DNA from: Inhella gelatinilytica
Lineage (GTDB): Bacteria > Pseudomonadota > Gammaproteobacteria > Burkholderiales > Burkholderiaceae_C
Direction of reading: 5' to 3'
Assembly: GCF_016093295.1 (NCBI RefSeq)
Contig: NZ_JAEDAL010000006.1
Span: forward strand, 62,001 to 126,000
Length of the DNA stretch: 64,000 bases
Shown here: positions 36,672 through 45,480 of the stretch, piece by piece
How positions within the stretch are numbered: position 1 is the stretch's first letter
Layout: each line of letters opens with the position of its first letter
The notes under the pieces: generated by a model
What the model was told of the DNA's origin: nothing
The model's input: only the letters and a program-made list of their open reading frames with translations
Databases searched by the model: none
Translations under genes and position numbers: made by a program

Positions 36672-38483
36672 TTGCGTGAACGGTTGCGCCCGCTGTGCAC
36701 CCGCCGGGCGTGGCTCACGTGGGGGCTGGCTGCCCCACTCGCGACCCGCGCGCAAGTTGGCGCGGCACCCCGCCCGACCGCCGAGCGGGTGCTGCGCGTG
36801 GGCACCGACATCGCGGAGGTGGGGTTCGACCCGGTGCGCGTGAGTGACCGCAGCTCGGTCACCATCAACGCCCACATCTTCGAAAGCCCCCTGACCTACG
36901 ACCTGCTGGCGCGGCCCGCACGCTTGCGCCCGCAAACCGCGGCGGCCCTGCCCGAGGTCAGCGACGACTTCACACGCTTTGTGTTCACGCTCCGCGAGGG
37001 AACCTACTTCGCCGACGACCCCGCCTTTGGCGGTCGACCGCGCGAACTGGTGGCTGCAGACTATGTCTACAGCCTCAAACGCTATTTCGACCCGAGCAAC
37101 CCCACGGAACACCTCTTCCACTTCGAGAACGCAGGCATCCTGGGCTTGAACGAGCTGCGCGCACGCGCCCTTCAAGCCAAAGCCGGACTGGACTACGACG
37201 CGCCGGTGGCGGGCCTGCGGGTGCTGGACCGGTACCGTTTTGAGGTGCGCCTGGCGCGACCCGACCCACGCTTTGTGCAACTCTTCGCCGTGCCCGGGCT
37301 CACGGGGGCTTTGGCCCGTGAGGTGGTGGAGCGCTACGGAGATGAGTTGCCCGCCCACCCCGTGGGAACGGGGCCCTTCATGCTGCAACGCTGGCGGCGC
37401 GGATCGCAGGTTCGCCTGGTGCGCAACCCCCGCTTTCGCGAGCAGGTCTTCGACACCCTGGCGACCACGCTGTCGGAGGAGGACCGGGCCCTCCTGGCCC
37501 GCCTGCAGGGCCGGCGCTTGCCCCTTGTTGACGCCGTGGAGATGCAAGTCATCTTGGAAGAGCAGCCGCGTTGGCTGGCTTTTTATGGTCAGGAGCTGGA
37601 TGTCCTGGAGCTACCGCCCACCTTGGCCCCGGCGGTGATGCCCGGAGGGCGTTTGGCCCCTCATCTCGCGCGCCGCGGGGTGCAAGCTCGCAGCCAGCTG
37701 GACGCCTCGGTTCGCCACACGTTTTTCAATTGCGAGGACGCCGACCTCGGCGGTCTGAGCCCCGAACGGGTGGCACTGCGGCGAGCCATCGCCTTGGCCT
37801 ACGACAACGAGGCCGAACTGCGTTCCGTATTCAAAGGCCAGGGCGTGGCGGCGCAGTCCATGGTGGTGCCGGGTGTGGTGGGTTACGACCCCACCCTGAT
37901 CAGCCCCCACGGCCGCGGCGATGTGGCCCGCGCCCGGGCCCTGCTGGACCTGTACGGCTATCACGACCGGGACGGTGACGGGTGGCGTGAGCACCCGAGC
38001 GGCCAGCCCCTCACGCTGCGCATGTCCGGCTTGAACGACAGCCGCCAGCGCGCGATCAATGAGCTGTGGCTCAAGCAGATGAAGGCCGTGGGGCTGCGCA
38101 TCGTCTTTGAGAGCGGGCAGTTCGGCGAATTGATCAAGAACTCGCTGGCCGGACGGCTGCAGATGTGGAGCTACAGCTGGAGCACGGGCCAGCCCGATGG
38201 TGACTTCTTCCTGGCGCTGGCCTACGGGCCCAATGCCGGTCAAGCCAATGACGCCCGATTCGTGCTGCCCGCCTACGACCAAGCCTATGCACGCCAGCGT
38301 GCGCTACCCGACGGCGCCGAGCGCCTGGCAGCAATGCGCGAAGCCAACCGGCTGATGCTGGCCTACCAGCCCTACCTGCCGCACTTTCACGCCCTGCGGG
38401 TGGACCTGACGCAGCCCGGTGTGGTGGGCTACCGGCGCCACCCCTTCACGCGCGACTGGTGGCGCTTCACCGCCCTCGACTGA
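36672..38483 (+). CDS. Peptide-type ABC substrate-binding protein, paralogue 4 (dispersed)
   Basis: 603 residues. TTG 36672 has AAGGGC at good distance and gives a Tat-like leader (LCTRRAWLTWGLAAPLATRAQ). The mature part opens VLRVGTDIAEVGFDP, where the paralogues have VAETGFDP, and the middle block VDAVEMQVILEEQPRWLAF matches theirs. It is the most diverged of the four. It has no permease beside it, so it probably uses the transporter at 18.9-22.6 kb. It may be co-transcribed with the AmpG-like and M48 genes. Its end overlaps the convergent MBL gene by 17 bases. Confidence 0.92.
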   Translation: MRERLRPLCTRRAWLTWGLAAPLATRAQVGAAPRPTAERVLRVGTDIAEVGFDPVRVSDRSSVTINAHIFESPLTYDLLARPARLRPQTAAALPEVSDDFTRFVFTLREGTYFADDPAFGGRPRELVAADYVYSLKRYFDPSNPTEHLFHFENAGILGLNELRARALQAKAGLDYDAPVAGLRVLDRYRFEVRLARPDPRFVQLFAVPGLTGALAREVVERYGDELPAHPVGTGPFMLQRWRRGSQVRLVRNPRFREQVFDTLATTLSEEDRALLARLQGRRLPLVDAVEMQVILEEQPRWLAFYGQELDVLELPPTLAPAVMPGGRLAPHLARRGVQARSQLDASVRHTFFNCEDADLGGLSPERVALRRAIALAYDNEAELRSVFKGQGVAAQSMVVPGVVGYDPTLISPHGRGDVARARALLDLYGYHDRDGDGWREHPSGQPLTLRMSGLNDSRQRAINELWLKQMKAVGLRIVFESGQFGELIKNSLAGRLQMWSYSWSTGQPDGDFFLALAYGPNAGQANDARFVLPAYDQAYARQRALPDGAERLAAMREANRLMLAYQPYLPHFHALRVDLTQPGVVGYRRHPFTRDWWRFTALD

Positions 38484-39123
38484 GGGCGGCGTCCGCCACA
38501 AAGGGGTTGCTACGCCGCTCCTGCCCAAAGGTGGACTCGGGCCCATGCCCAGGGATGAACACCGTGTCCTCGCCCAGCGGCCACAGGCGCTGCGTGATGG
38601 AGGCAATGAGTTGGTCGTAGTTCCCGCCAGGGAAATCCGTTCGCCCAATCGAGCCCGCGAACAGCACGTCGCCCACAAAGGCCCGCTGGGCGGTGGGGCT
38701 GTAAAACACGACGTGGCCCGGTGTGTGGCCGGGGCAGTGGCGCACCTGCACGGTTTCCTTGCCCAACTGGACGGTATCGCCATCAGCCAGCCAGCGCGTC
38801 GGCACAAAGGCCTCGGCCTGGGGGAAGCCAAACATCCGGCTTTGCTCCGGCAACCCATCAATCCAGTACTGGTCCCCCGGGTGTGGGCCCACGATGGGCA
38901 GCCCGTGTTCCCGCGCCAGTTGGCCCGTCGCACCGGCATGGTCGATGTGGGCGTGCGTGAGCCACAAGGCTTTGAGCGTGAGCCCACGGGCCTTCACCGC
39001 CGCCAACAGGCGAGGAATCTCGCCGCCCGGGTCCACCAGCGCCGCCTCCTGCGTCTGGTCGCACCAAACCAGCGAGCAGTTTTGTTGAAAAGGGGTGACC
39101 GGCAGGATTTCGTAGCGCAACAT
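38467..39123 (-). CDS. Metallo-beta-lactamase fold hydrolase, glyoxalase II-like (YcbL type)
   Basis: 218 residues. Metal motif THAHIDHAGA, followed by the second His in HCPGHTPGHVVFYSP, the Asp in GDVLFAGSIGR and the last His in FIPGHGPEST. The pattern is that of YcbL/type II glyoxalase enzymes that hydrolyse thioesters such as S-lactoylglutathione; exact substrate is not determinable. Convergent with the fourth binding protein and 69 bases from the copper-type cluster on the same strand. Confidence 0.93.
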   Translation of the reverse strand: MLRYEILPVTPFQQNCSLVWCDQTQEAALVDPGGEIPRLLAAVKARGLTLKALWLTHAHIDHAGATGQLAREHGLPIVGPHPGDQYWIDGLPEQSRMFGFPQAEAFVPTRWLADGDTVQLGKETVQVRHCPGHTPGHVVFYSPTAQRAFVGDVLFAGSIGRTDFPGGNYDQLIASITQRLWPLGEDTVFIPGHGPESTFGQERRSNPFVADAALSRGR

Positions 39124-39192
39124 GGGCTGATTGGGGGGTTCGACTGAGCTGGATTAGATCGCGAGTCCGCCCCACCCGGCCCGCAGCGGAAG

Positions 39193-39678
39193 CTACTTCG
39201 CCGTCACGACGATCCGTCCGACCATCCCCGCCTGGTAGTGGCCCGCAATCAAACAGGCGAAGTCAAATTCCCCAGGTCGATTGAAGGTCCAACGGATCTC
39301 CCCGGATTTGCCCGGTGCGACATGCGCCATGTAGGGTTCATCGTGCTCCATGCCGGGGAACTTGGCCATCAGGGCCGCGTGTTCGTCGAGCACGGGCCGC
39401 GTCCCCAGCACCAGTTCGTGCATCACCTGGCCGGTGTTGCGCAGCACCAAGCGCACGGTTTCGCCCTGCTTGACCGTGATGCGGTCTGGGACAAAACGCA
39501 TGGTGTCGAGCATCTTGAGTTCGATGGTGCGCGCCGGGGTCTTCTTGTCCGCGGCAATGCCCCAGGGCAATTGCTCTTGCTTGACCACAGTCCCAGGGGC
39601 ATGGCTCTTGGGGCCGTGCGCGAAGGATGGAAGACCGGCACTCAGGGCCAACAGGAGCGCAAGGAAAACGGGTTTCAT
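39193..39678 (-). CDS. Periplasmic cupredoxin-like protein
   Basis: 161 residues with a signal peptide (MKPVFLALLLALSAGLPSFA). A single cupredoxin domain has the type 1 copper ligands: His in GQVMHELVL and the C-x4-H-x4-M set in CLIAGHYQAGM. It is probably a soluble periplasmic copper or electron-transfer protein. It is last in the minus-strand cluster, 13 bases after the multicopper oxidase gene, so it may donate to or accept from that enzyme. Confidence 0.92.
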   Translation of the reverse strand: MKPVFLALLLALSAGLPSFAHGPKSHAPGTVVKQEQLPWGIAADKKTPARTIELKMLDTMRFVPDRITVKQGETVRLVLRNTGQVMHELVLGTRPVLDEHAALMAKFPGMEHDEPYMAHVAPGKSGEIRWTFNRPGEFDFACLIAGHYQAGMVGRIVVTAK

Positions 39679-39691
39679 CGGCGGTCCTTCT

Positions 39692-41107
39692 TCAGTGGTT
39701 TGAATGGGCGCCGGCGCCGGGCTTTCGCACCGTCACTTCGACCTCGGTCTTGGGCGACTGGGCGCGCGGCATGCTGCCGGCACCCACGCTCTGGGCGCGG
39801 CCATGTACGGGCTCGGCCAAGGGGCCTTTGAACTCATAGGCGACCGTGCCCGGGGGGTGTTGGAACCAGCCGGGGTCGGTGTAGTCGCCCCTCTTCTGCC
39901 CCTTGCGGACCTTGACCACGCTGAACATGCCCCCCATGCCCACCGCGCCAAAGGGGCCTTCGCCGGCCATCATGGGCGCGGTGTTGTCCGGCAGCGGCAT
40001 GTCCATCTCCGTCATGTCCTTCATGCCCCGCTCGCCCATCACCATGTAGTCGGGGATCAGCTTGCGAATCTTGCTGGCCACTCCGCTGTGGTCGACACCG
40101 ATCAGCGTCGGCACGTTGTGCCCCATGGCGTTCATGGTGTGGTGGCTCTTGTGACAGTGGAAGGCCCAATCGCCCTCTTCATCCGCCAGGAACTCGAGTT
40201 GGCGCATGGCGCCCACGGGAATGTCTTCGGTGATGTCGTACCGGCGGGTGCTCTTGGGCGTGGGCCCGCCATCGGTCCCCGTGACCTGGAACTCATGCCC
40301 GTGCAGGTGGATCGGATGGTTGGTCATGGTGAGGTTGCCGATGCGGATGCGCACCTTGTCCTTGAACCCCACCACCAGGGGATCGATGCCCGGGAAGATG
40401 CGACTGTTCCAACTCCACAGATTGAAGTCCGTCATCGTCATGATCTTGGGGGTGGCCGCTCCGGGGTCAATGTCGTAGGCATTGAGCAAAAAGCAAATGT
40501 CGCGGTCAACCTCGTCAATGAGCGGGTGTCGCCCCTTGGGGTGGGTGACCCAAAATCCCATCATGCCCATGGCCATCTGCACCATTTCATCGGCATGCGG
40601 GTGGTACATGAAGGTGCCGGGGCGTCGCGCCACGAACTCATACACAAACGTCTTGCCCGGGGGGATGCCGGGCTGGGTGAGGCCCGTAACGCCATCCATG
40701 CCATTGGGCAAACGCTGGCCGTGCCAGTGGACGCTGGTCAGCTCCCCCAGCTTGTTGGTCACGAAGATACGCACCCGGTCGCCCTCCACGACTTCAAGGG
40801 TCGGGCCCGGGCTCTGGCCGTTGTAGCCCCACAGATGGGCCTTGAAGCCTGGCGCCATTTCGCGCACTACCGGCTCGGCCACCAGGTGGAATTCCTTGAC
40901 GCCGTTGTTCATGCGCCAGGGCAGAGTCCACCCGTTGAGCGTCAGCACCGGTCGGTAGGGCCGGCCGTTGGGGGGTTCGAGGGGCGGCATGGTGTCGGGT
41001 TTGCTCTGCAGCACCGGCTCGGGCAGCGCCGCCAGGGCGACTTTGCTGACCGAGGCTGCCGCGCCCAGGGCCCCCGCCGTTCCCAAGAAGAATCGTCGTT
41101 TGAACAT
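39692..41107 (-). CDS. Tat-exported multicopper oxidase
   Basis: 471 residues. Tat leader (KRRFFLGTAGALGAA). All four copper motifs are present: HWHG, HPHADE (HxH of the trinuclear site), HPIHLHGHEF, and HCHKSHHTMNAMG, which gives the Cys-His pathway and a Met axial ligand. A Met-rich segment with MVMGERGMKDMTEMDMP and MMAGEG before the end resembles the Cu(I)-binding loops of CueO/CopA. It should oxidise Cu(I) to Cu(II) in the periplasm. It lies between a TolC-like gene and a cupredoxin gene with 12-13 base gaps. It is shorter than plasmid-type CopA (about 600 residues). Confidence 0.94.
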   Translation of the reverse strand: MFKRRFFLGTAGALGAAASVSKVALAALPEPVLQSKPDTMPPLEPPNGRPYRPVLTLNGWTLPWRMNNGVKEFHLVAEPVVREMAPGFKAHLWGYNGQSPGPTLEVVEGDRVRIFVTNKLGELTSVHWHGQRLPNGMDGVTGLTQPGIPPGKTFVYEFVARRPGTFMYHPHADEMVQMAMGMMGFWVTHPKGRHPLIDEVDRDICFLLNAYDIDPGAATPKIMTMTDFNLWSWNSRIFPGIDPLVVGFKDKVRIRIGNLTMTNHPIHLHGHEFQVTGTDGGPTPKSTRRYDITEDIPVGAMRQLEFLADEEGDWAFHCHKSHHTMNAMGHNVPTLIGVDHSGVASKIRKLIPDYMVMGERGMKDMTEMDMPLPDNTAPMMAGEGPFGAVGMGGMFSVVKVRKGQKRGDYTDPGWFQHPPGTVAYEFKGPLAEPVHGRAQSVGAGSMPRAQSPKTEVEVTVRKPGAGAHSNH

Positions 41108-41119
41108 GATGGAGGTCCT

Positions 41120-42520
41120 TCAGTGGCCGCCGCCGGCTTCGGGGGCCGGGGCAGCTGTGGCGGTGGGCGCGCTCAGGGCAACACGGCCAACCAAGGCCAT
41201 GTCCAGATCGGCCTGCGCCAGCCAAAAGTCGCGCAGGGCCTCGATGGACGCGTTCACGCTGGCGATTTGCGAGCGGGCATCCGCCAACAACTCGAACACG
41301 CCAATGAGCATGCCGTTGTAGCGAAGCAGTTGCTCGTCGGAGATGCGCTTCTTCAGCGGCACGATCTCGTCGCGGTGATGCCGGGCGATGTCGTAACTGG
41401 CGCGGTAGTTGCCATAGGCCTCCCGCACCTCGGAGCGGGCCTGAATTGCCGTCGCCGCCGCTTGGTGCACGGCTTGCATGTAGAGCCCCTCGGCCTTGGC
41501 CACACGGGCACCGCCCCAGTCAAACAGCGGCAGTTCCAGGTCAATCTCCCAACCGGTTTGACGTGGCCCGTCGTTGGAGGTGCTGCGCGCCAAACCCAAC
41601 TCGAACACGCTGACAAAGCGCGTCACCTGGGTCAACTGCAGGTTCTTCGCCATCTGCTCGGCTGCGAATCGGGCGGCCTGCACATCCAGCCGCTGAGCCA
41701 AGGCTTGGCGCTCGATGTCGGGTTGATCTTTCGGGGCCGCGGGCAGGTCGGGCAGGCGGTCGGGGAGCTGAAGGGTCAACGACTCCCCCCACAGCCCCAG
41801 CAGACGAATCAAGCGTTCGCGCGCTGCACGGTGCGCTTGATCGGCACGCGCCAGGCCCAAGGCCGCGTCCGCATAAAAGCCTTGCTCGCGCAGCCGCGCC
41901 AGCGCATTGAAATTCCCCGCTTGCTGCAAACGGCGCGCCAATTCAGCGCTGGCCTCCGCCGCCTCTTGCACCTGGCGCATGTAGCGCAAGGATTCGCCGG
42001 CAGCCACCACTTGAACCCAGGCCTTGCGCGTGTCCGCGGCCAGGCTCAGCACCTCCATCGCCACCTCACGCTGGACCGCCTCCAGCCGGCGCGTTTCCAG
42101 GCGGCTGACCAGGGGCAGGGCCAGCAACCGAGCCAAGCTGACATGCAGGCCGCGCTCCAACTCCACTTCGTGGCCCTTCGTCACACGGCCAAAGCTAAAG
42201 CCCGGATTGGGCAGGCGAGCGGCTTGCTGAACCTCCGCCTCGGTGACACCCAAGAATTGCAACCGCGCCTGCAGCCCACGGTTGTTCAACAGCGCCACTT
42301 GCACGGCAGCATCCATGGCCAAAGGCCGCTGCAGCAGCTCCGTCACCCGCTTGTGGGTGCGAGCCAGGTCGTCTGCAGAGCGGTCCATCATCAGCGGATG
42401 CCCGGTGTGCCCCTGGGTCAGGGACTGCACAGTCCCCAGTGCACGGCCGCTTTCCAGGTTGGCACACCCCGAAAGGCCCAACACCCCCAGCACGACGGCC
42501 CAAAAACTCACGCGATTCAT
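41120..42520 (-). CDS. TolC-family outer membrane lipoprotein
   Basis: 466 residues. Lipobox LSGC with the lipidated Cys at residue 19, then two repeats of the outer-membrane efflux domain with long helices (REVAMEVLSLAADTRKAWVQ, YRASYDIARHHRDEIVPL). It is the outer-membrane channel type used by tripartite pumps such as CusC. No membrane-fusion protein or RND pump lies in this cluster, so it either works with components elsewhere or has a different role in this periplasmic set. Confidence 0.93.
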   Translation of the reverse strand: MNRVSFWAVVLGVLGLSGCANLESGRALGTVQSLTQGHTGHPLMMDRSADDLARTHKRVTELLQRPLAMDAAVQVALLNNRGLQARLQFLGVTEAEVQQAARLPNPGFSFGRVTKGHEVELERGLHVSLARLLALPLVSRLETRRLEAVQREVAMEVLSLAADTRKAWVQVVAAGESLRYMRQVQEAAEASAELARRLQQAGNFNALARLREQGFYADAALGLARADQAHRAARERLIRLLGLWGESLTLQLPDRLPDLPAAPKDQPDIERQALAQRLDVQAARFAAEQMAKNLQLTQVTRFVSVFELGLARSTSNDGPRQTGWEIDLELPLFDWGGARVAKAEGLYMQAVHQAAATAIQARSEVREAYGNYRASYDIARHHRDEIVPLKKRISDEQLLRYNGMLIGVFELLADARSQIASVNASIEALRDFWLAQADLDMALVGRVALSAPTATAAPAPEAGGGH

Positions 42521-42532
42521 GGCTGGACCTCC

Positions 42533-42883
42533 TCAGCGTGACGCTCGGCCATCGGGGCCCGGCGAGGGGACGTTCTCCGCCGCGGGCAGTGGTTCGCGAG
42601 CGTACGCGCGCCAGCCGCCGATGCGGTTGGTCTTCTCATTGGCCGCTTCCCACGTGAGGGGCGGCAAGTCTTTCAAGGCCCGGTAGGTGGCGAGCACGCC
42701 AACGTAATGCAAGGGGGCGACGGCAGCCTGAGGATCGGTGGGATCCGCGCGCTTTACGAAGGGCGCCGTCTGGGCGTGAGCAACGGGCGCCACGACCCAA
42801 CAGGCCAGCGTCAGGCAGCGCGCAAGGGAATGAATCGCCCCTGCACCCGATGGGCCGCCGGGGGGTTGAGCTTGGGTGGGCAT
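42533..42883 (-). CDS. Small periplasmic protein of the copper-type cluster
   Basis: 116 residues. ATG 42883 has AGAGGA upstream. A leader (LARCLTLACWVVAPVAHA) precedes a short mature part with VAPLHYVGVLATYRALKDLPPLTWEAANEKTNRIGGWRAYARE. Small proteins with a similar HYxxxxxxYR...PLxWxxANxxVxxxGGW pattern are common next to copper-resistance tolC genes in betaproteobacteria; function is unknown. It starts 13 bases before the TolC gene and is probably translated with it. Confidence 0.82.
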   Translation of the reverse strand: MPTQAQPPGGPSGAGAIHSLARCLTLACWVVAPVAHAQTAPFVKRADPTDPQAAVAPLHYVGVLATYRALKDLPPLTWEAANEKTNRIGGWRAYAREPLPAAENVPSPGPDGRASR

Positions 42884-43020
42884 GACATCCTCTGGGTTGA
42901 CAGAAACCACCCCCCAAAGACTGCGCGGACGCACGGCCGGCAGCAGCGCTTTGCGGGGGCCCGTCCGAACCTTTAAGCCCCGGGATCGCTCCAGGCTCCA
43001 AGATTCGGGGGTTCATTCCA

Positions 43021-43419
43021 TCATCGAGGCGGCCGGTCCAGGCGGCCGACGCGCCCACCCACGGTCAAGGGACGAACCGCGACCTTGGGCGCTGCGGGCC
43101 CTGCCCCGCTCAAGGGCAACGCCCAATCCACCGGCAAGACCGCCGCGCCACAGCAGGGCTCACATTGCGTACAGGTGGAACCGCTGACCGAGGTCGATTC
43201 GCCGCCGGCATCGTCAGCAGTCAACAGACCCGGGGAGGGGTGTTCCGCCGGTTCCCCGTGAAAGTGCGCATGGACAGGCCCCGTCGCGAGCCCGGTCACC
43301 ATCCCGTCCACGGGGGCATGCTGCAGTCCGCAGCCCCAATGCCCCGCAGCCGCCAGCCCCTTCAAGGGCAGCGAGAGGACCAGACAAGCGACCAAGAGCC
43401 AGCGGAAAGTGGCGTGCAT
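43021..43419 (-). CDS. Small Cys/His-rich periplasmic protein
   Basis: 132 residues. ATG 43419 gives a signal peptide (TFRWLLVACLVLSLPLKGLAAAG). The mature part has HAHFHGEPAEH and CTQCEPCCG, which could bind metal, and an Ala/Pro-rich end. This resembles DUF2946-type secreted proteins often placed near metal-handling genes, but I cannot fix the family. It is the promoter-proximal gene of the copper-type cluster, with a 137-base gap before the next gene, and is divergent from the beta-CASP nuclease. Confidence 0.75.
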   Translation of the reverse strand: MHATFRWLLVACLVLSLPLKGLAAAGHWGCGLQHAPVDGMVTGLATGPVHAHFHGEPAEHPSPGLLTADDAGGESTSVSGSTCTQCEPCCGAAVLPVDWALPLSGAGPAAPKVAVRPLTVGGRVGRLDRPPR

Positions 43420-43491
43420 GGCGCAAACTCTATCCCAACAGGCCCCTGGGGGCAGCCCCGGTGTCCGGCCCCGGATCCAGAAGGAAACTCC

Positions 43492-44907
43492 ATGCAGATC
43501 ACGTTTCTCGGTGCGGCTCAAGAGGTCACCGGCTCATGTTTTTTGGTCGAGACCGAGTCCGTTCGCTTCCTGGTCGACTGCGGCATGCACCAGGGGGGAC
43601 GCGAGGCTCGATGGCGCAATGTGGCCCCGTGGACCTTCGACCCGCGCGCGCTGGACTTTGTGCTGCTTACCCACGCTCACATCGACCACAGCGGGCTGTT
43701 GCCCCGCCTGTGCGCCCACGGGTTCCGAGGCCCGATTTATGCCACGCCCGCGACCGTGGACCTGCTCGAAGTGATGTTGCTGGACAGCGCCTTCATTCAA
43801 GAAACGGAATGGGCCCGGGCTCAGCGCAAGCGCGGACAGGGGCGCGGCCACGGTCAACCGCCGCGCGCCGCCCCTGCCGAGTTGGCCTACACGGTGGCCC
43901 AAGCGCAGGCCTGCCTGGAGCAGCTGCGCCCCGTCGCCTACGACACACCATTGGCTGTCCACACCCAGGTTCGTGTGCAGTTTCGGGATGCTGGCCACAT
44001 CCTGGGCTCAGCCATCCTGGAGCTTGAACTCACGGAGCGACGCCGCACCCGCAAACTGGTGTTTTCGGGCGACTTGGGGCAGCCCGGGCGACCCGTGGTT
44101 CGCGATCCAACCCCCATCGAATCCGCCGACGTGCTGGTGGTGGAATCCACCTATGGCGACCGGCAGCACCGCCCGCTGCAGGAAACGGTCGACGAGCTGG
44201 TTCAGGTGATTGAAAGCACGCTGCGGCGCCGACAGGGCAACGTGATCATTCCAGCGTTTGCCCTGGGCCGCACCCAAGAGCTGCTGGCCCTCCTGGCGGA
44301 ACTGCACGAGCAGGGTCGCCTACCGGCGCTCCAGGTTTTTGTCGATTCGCCCATGGCGGGCAAGGTGACAGCCCTCACGCTCAAGCACGCCCGTCAACTC
44401 GACCCCGGCACCCGGGAGCGGCTGGCTGGCCCCCAAACAGCGCACGCGGGCCTTTCCGTTCGCTTCACCCAGAGCGTGGACGAATCCATGGCGTTGAATC
44501 AAATCAAGGCTGGCGCGGTCATCGTTGCAGCCAGCGGCATGTGCGATGCCGGGCGCATTCAACACCACCTGCGCCACCACCTGGGCCGCCCGGAATGTGC
44601 CGTGGTGTTGATCGGCTTCCAAGCGGAGGGAACGGTGGGGCGCCGCTTGGTGGACGGCGCCAAGCGCGTGCGAATCCTGGGCGACGACGTACCCGTGCGG
44701 GCCAGCATCCACACCATTGGAGGGTTGTCCGCGCACGCAGACCGCGCCGCGCTTTTGACCTGGCTGCGCCAGTTCAAAGCGCCGCCCCGGCAAACCTTTG
44801 TGGTCCACGGTGAGGCCGCAACCGCCTGTGGTTTTGCGGACGAGCTCAAGCGAACCTTGGGCTGGGCGGCTCAGGCCCCACTCGCGGGTCAGCGTTTCGA
44901 GCTGTGA
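43492..44907 (+). CDS. MBL-fold RNA nuclease with beta-CASP and RMMBL domains
   Basis: 471 residues. Zinc ligands H61-A-H63-x-D65-H66 (HAHIDHSG), the GHILGSA block, and the C-terminal HTIGGLSAHADR motif define the CPSF73/YSH1-like ribonuclease family, not a beta-lactamase. Such proteins cleave RNA endo- or exonucleolytically. ATG 43492 with AAGGAA upstream gives the conserved MQITFLGAAQEVTGSCFLVE start. It is monocistronic, divergent from the copper-type cluster across 72 bases. Confidence 0.94.
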   Translation: MQITFLGAAQEVTGSCFLVETESVRFLVDCGMHQGGREARWRNVAPWTFDPRALDFVLLTHAHIDHSGLLPRLCAHGFRGPIYATPATVDLLEVMLLDSAFIQETEWARAQRKRGQGRGHGQPPRAAPAELAYTVAQAQACLEQLRPVAYDTPLAVHTQVRVQFRDAGHILGSAILELELTERRRTRKLVFSGDLGQPGRPVVRDPTPIESADVLVVESTYGDRQHRPLQETVDELVQVIESTLRRRQGNVIIPAFALGRTQELLALLAELHEQGRLPALQVFVDSPMAGKVTALTLKHARQLDPGTRERLAGPQTAHAGLSVRFTQSVDESMALNQIKAGAVIVAASGMCDAGRIQHHLRHHLGRPECAVVLIGFQAEGTVGRRLVDGAKRVRILGDDVPVRASIHTIGGLSAHADRAALLTWLRQFKAPPRQTFVVHGEAATACGFADELKRTLGWAAQAPLAGQRFEL

Positions 44908-44929
44908 GTGGGGCCGAAAAAGCGCCGGT

Positions 44930-45145
44930 TCAGTGCAGGCGTGCCCAGGCAATGCCGCGGTCGACCGCGAACCGCAGGGCAGATTGGGCGCAGGCGAAGC
45001 GGGGCTCGAAGCGCGTCACGCGATCCGTGGTGGCCCGGCCTTGGCCCGAGCGAATGGAAACCGATGCGACGAACTGGCCGTCCACATCGCGCTTGATCAT
45101 GGGTGAGACAAAAAAACGCCCCACCTCAATGCTGTTGTTTTTCAT
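44930..45145 (-). CDS. Small conserved-looking protein downstream of the cold-shock gene
   Basis: 71 residues, no signal peptide. It contains DGQFVASVSIRSGQGRATTDRV followed by RFEPRFACAQSALRFAVDRG and a C-terminal WARLH. The opening (NSIEVGRFFVSPMI) and the alternating hydrophobic pattern suggest a small beta-rich fold. Similar small genes occur beside cspA in Burkholderiales. No clear ribosome site precedes the ATG. Confidence 0.72.
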   Translation of the reverse strand: MKNNSIEVGRFFVSPMIKRDVDGQFVASVSIRSGQGRATTDRVTRFEPRFACAQSALRFAVDRGIAWARLH

Positions 45146-45201
45146 GTGGCTTGAGGTGTGCGCCAGGTTCAGTGGGAACTGGCTTGGCGCATTGGGATGT
45201 C

Positions 45202-45219
45202 GGGCGGCAGGCCGCCCGC
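45202..45219. other. Stem-loop between cold-shock gene and the 71-residue gene
   Basis: CGGGCGGC, loop AG, GCCGCCCG with no T tract on either strand. It may be an RNA processing or 3'-stabilising element for the cold-shock message. Confidence 0.5.
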
Positions 45220-45264
45220 TCGGGAGGGACGGCGCACCGCCCCGTTCACTGGGATAACAAAGAG

Positions 45265-45480
45265 TCAGATCGTCCGAATGTTGGAGGCCTGAAGGCCCTT
45301 GGGGCCTTGTTTGACTTCGAACTGCACTTGCGCGCCCTCAGCCAGCGTGCGAAAGCCGCCGTTGCTTTGAATTTCGCTGTGGTGCGCGAACAGGTCCGGG
45401 GTGCCATCGCTGGGGGCGATGAAACCAAAGCCTTTGGTGTCGTTGAACCATTTCACGGTTCCGGTCACGAGTTGGGTCAT
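45265..45480 (-). CDS. CspA-family cold-shock protein
   Basis: 71 residues, a single cold-shock domain. RNP1 (KGFGFI) and RNP2-type (LFAHHSEI) nucleic-acid motifs are intact; [19 protein letters not shown] and [11 protein letters not shown] match bacterial CspA-type RNA chaperones. ATG 45480 with AAAGGAAAC upstream is the standard start. A long spacer with an extended -10 (TGGTATATT) about 190 bases upstream indicates a long 5' leader, the usual means of cold induction. Confidence 0.96.
   Translation of the reverse strand: MTQLVTGTVKWFNDTKGFGFIAPSDGTPDLFAHHSEIQSNGGFRTLAEGAQVQFEVKQGPKGLQASNIRTI

Noticed and set aside
39704-42541. Open frame of 945 codons antisense to the copper-type cluster
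   Set aside because: It spans three real minus-strand genes and has His/Gly-rich shadow composition. GC-rich DNA leaves few stops in this frame.
44930-45480. tRNA or sRNA signals between the MBL nuclease and the cold-shock gene
   Set aside because: Only a simple GC hairpin and a small open frame are seen; no cloverleaf or terminator.
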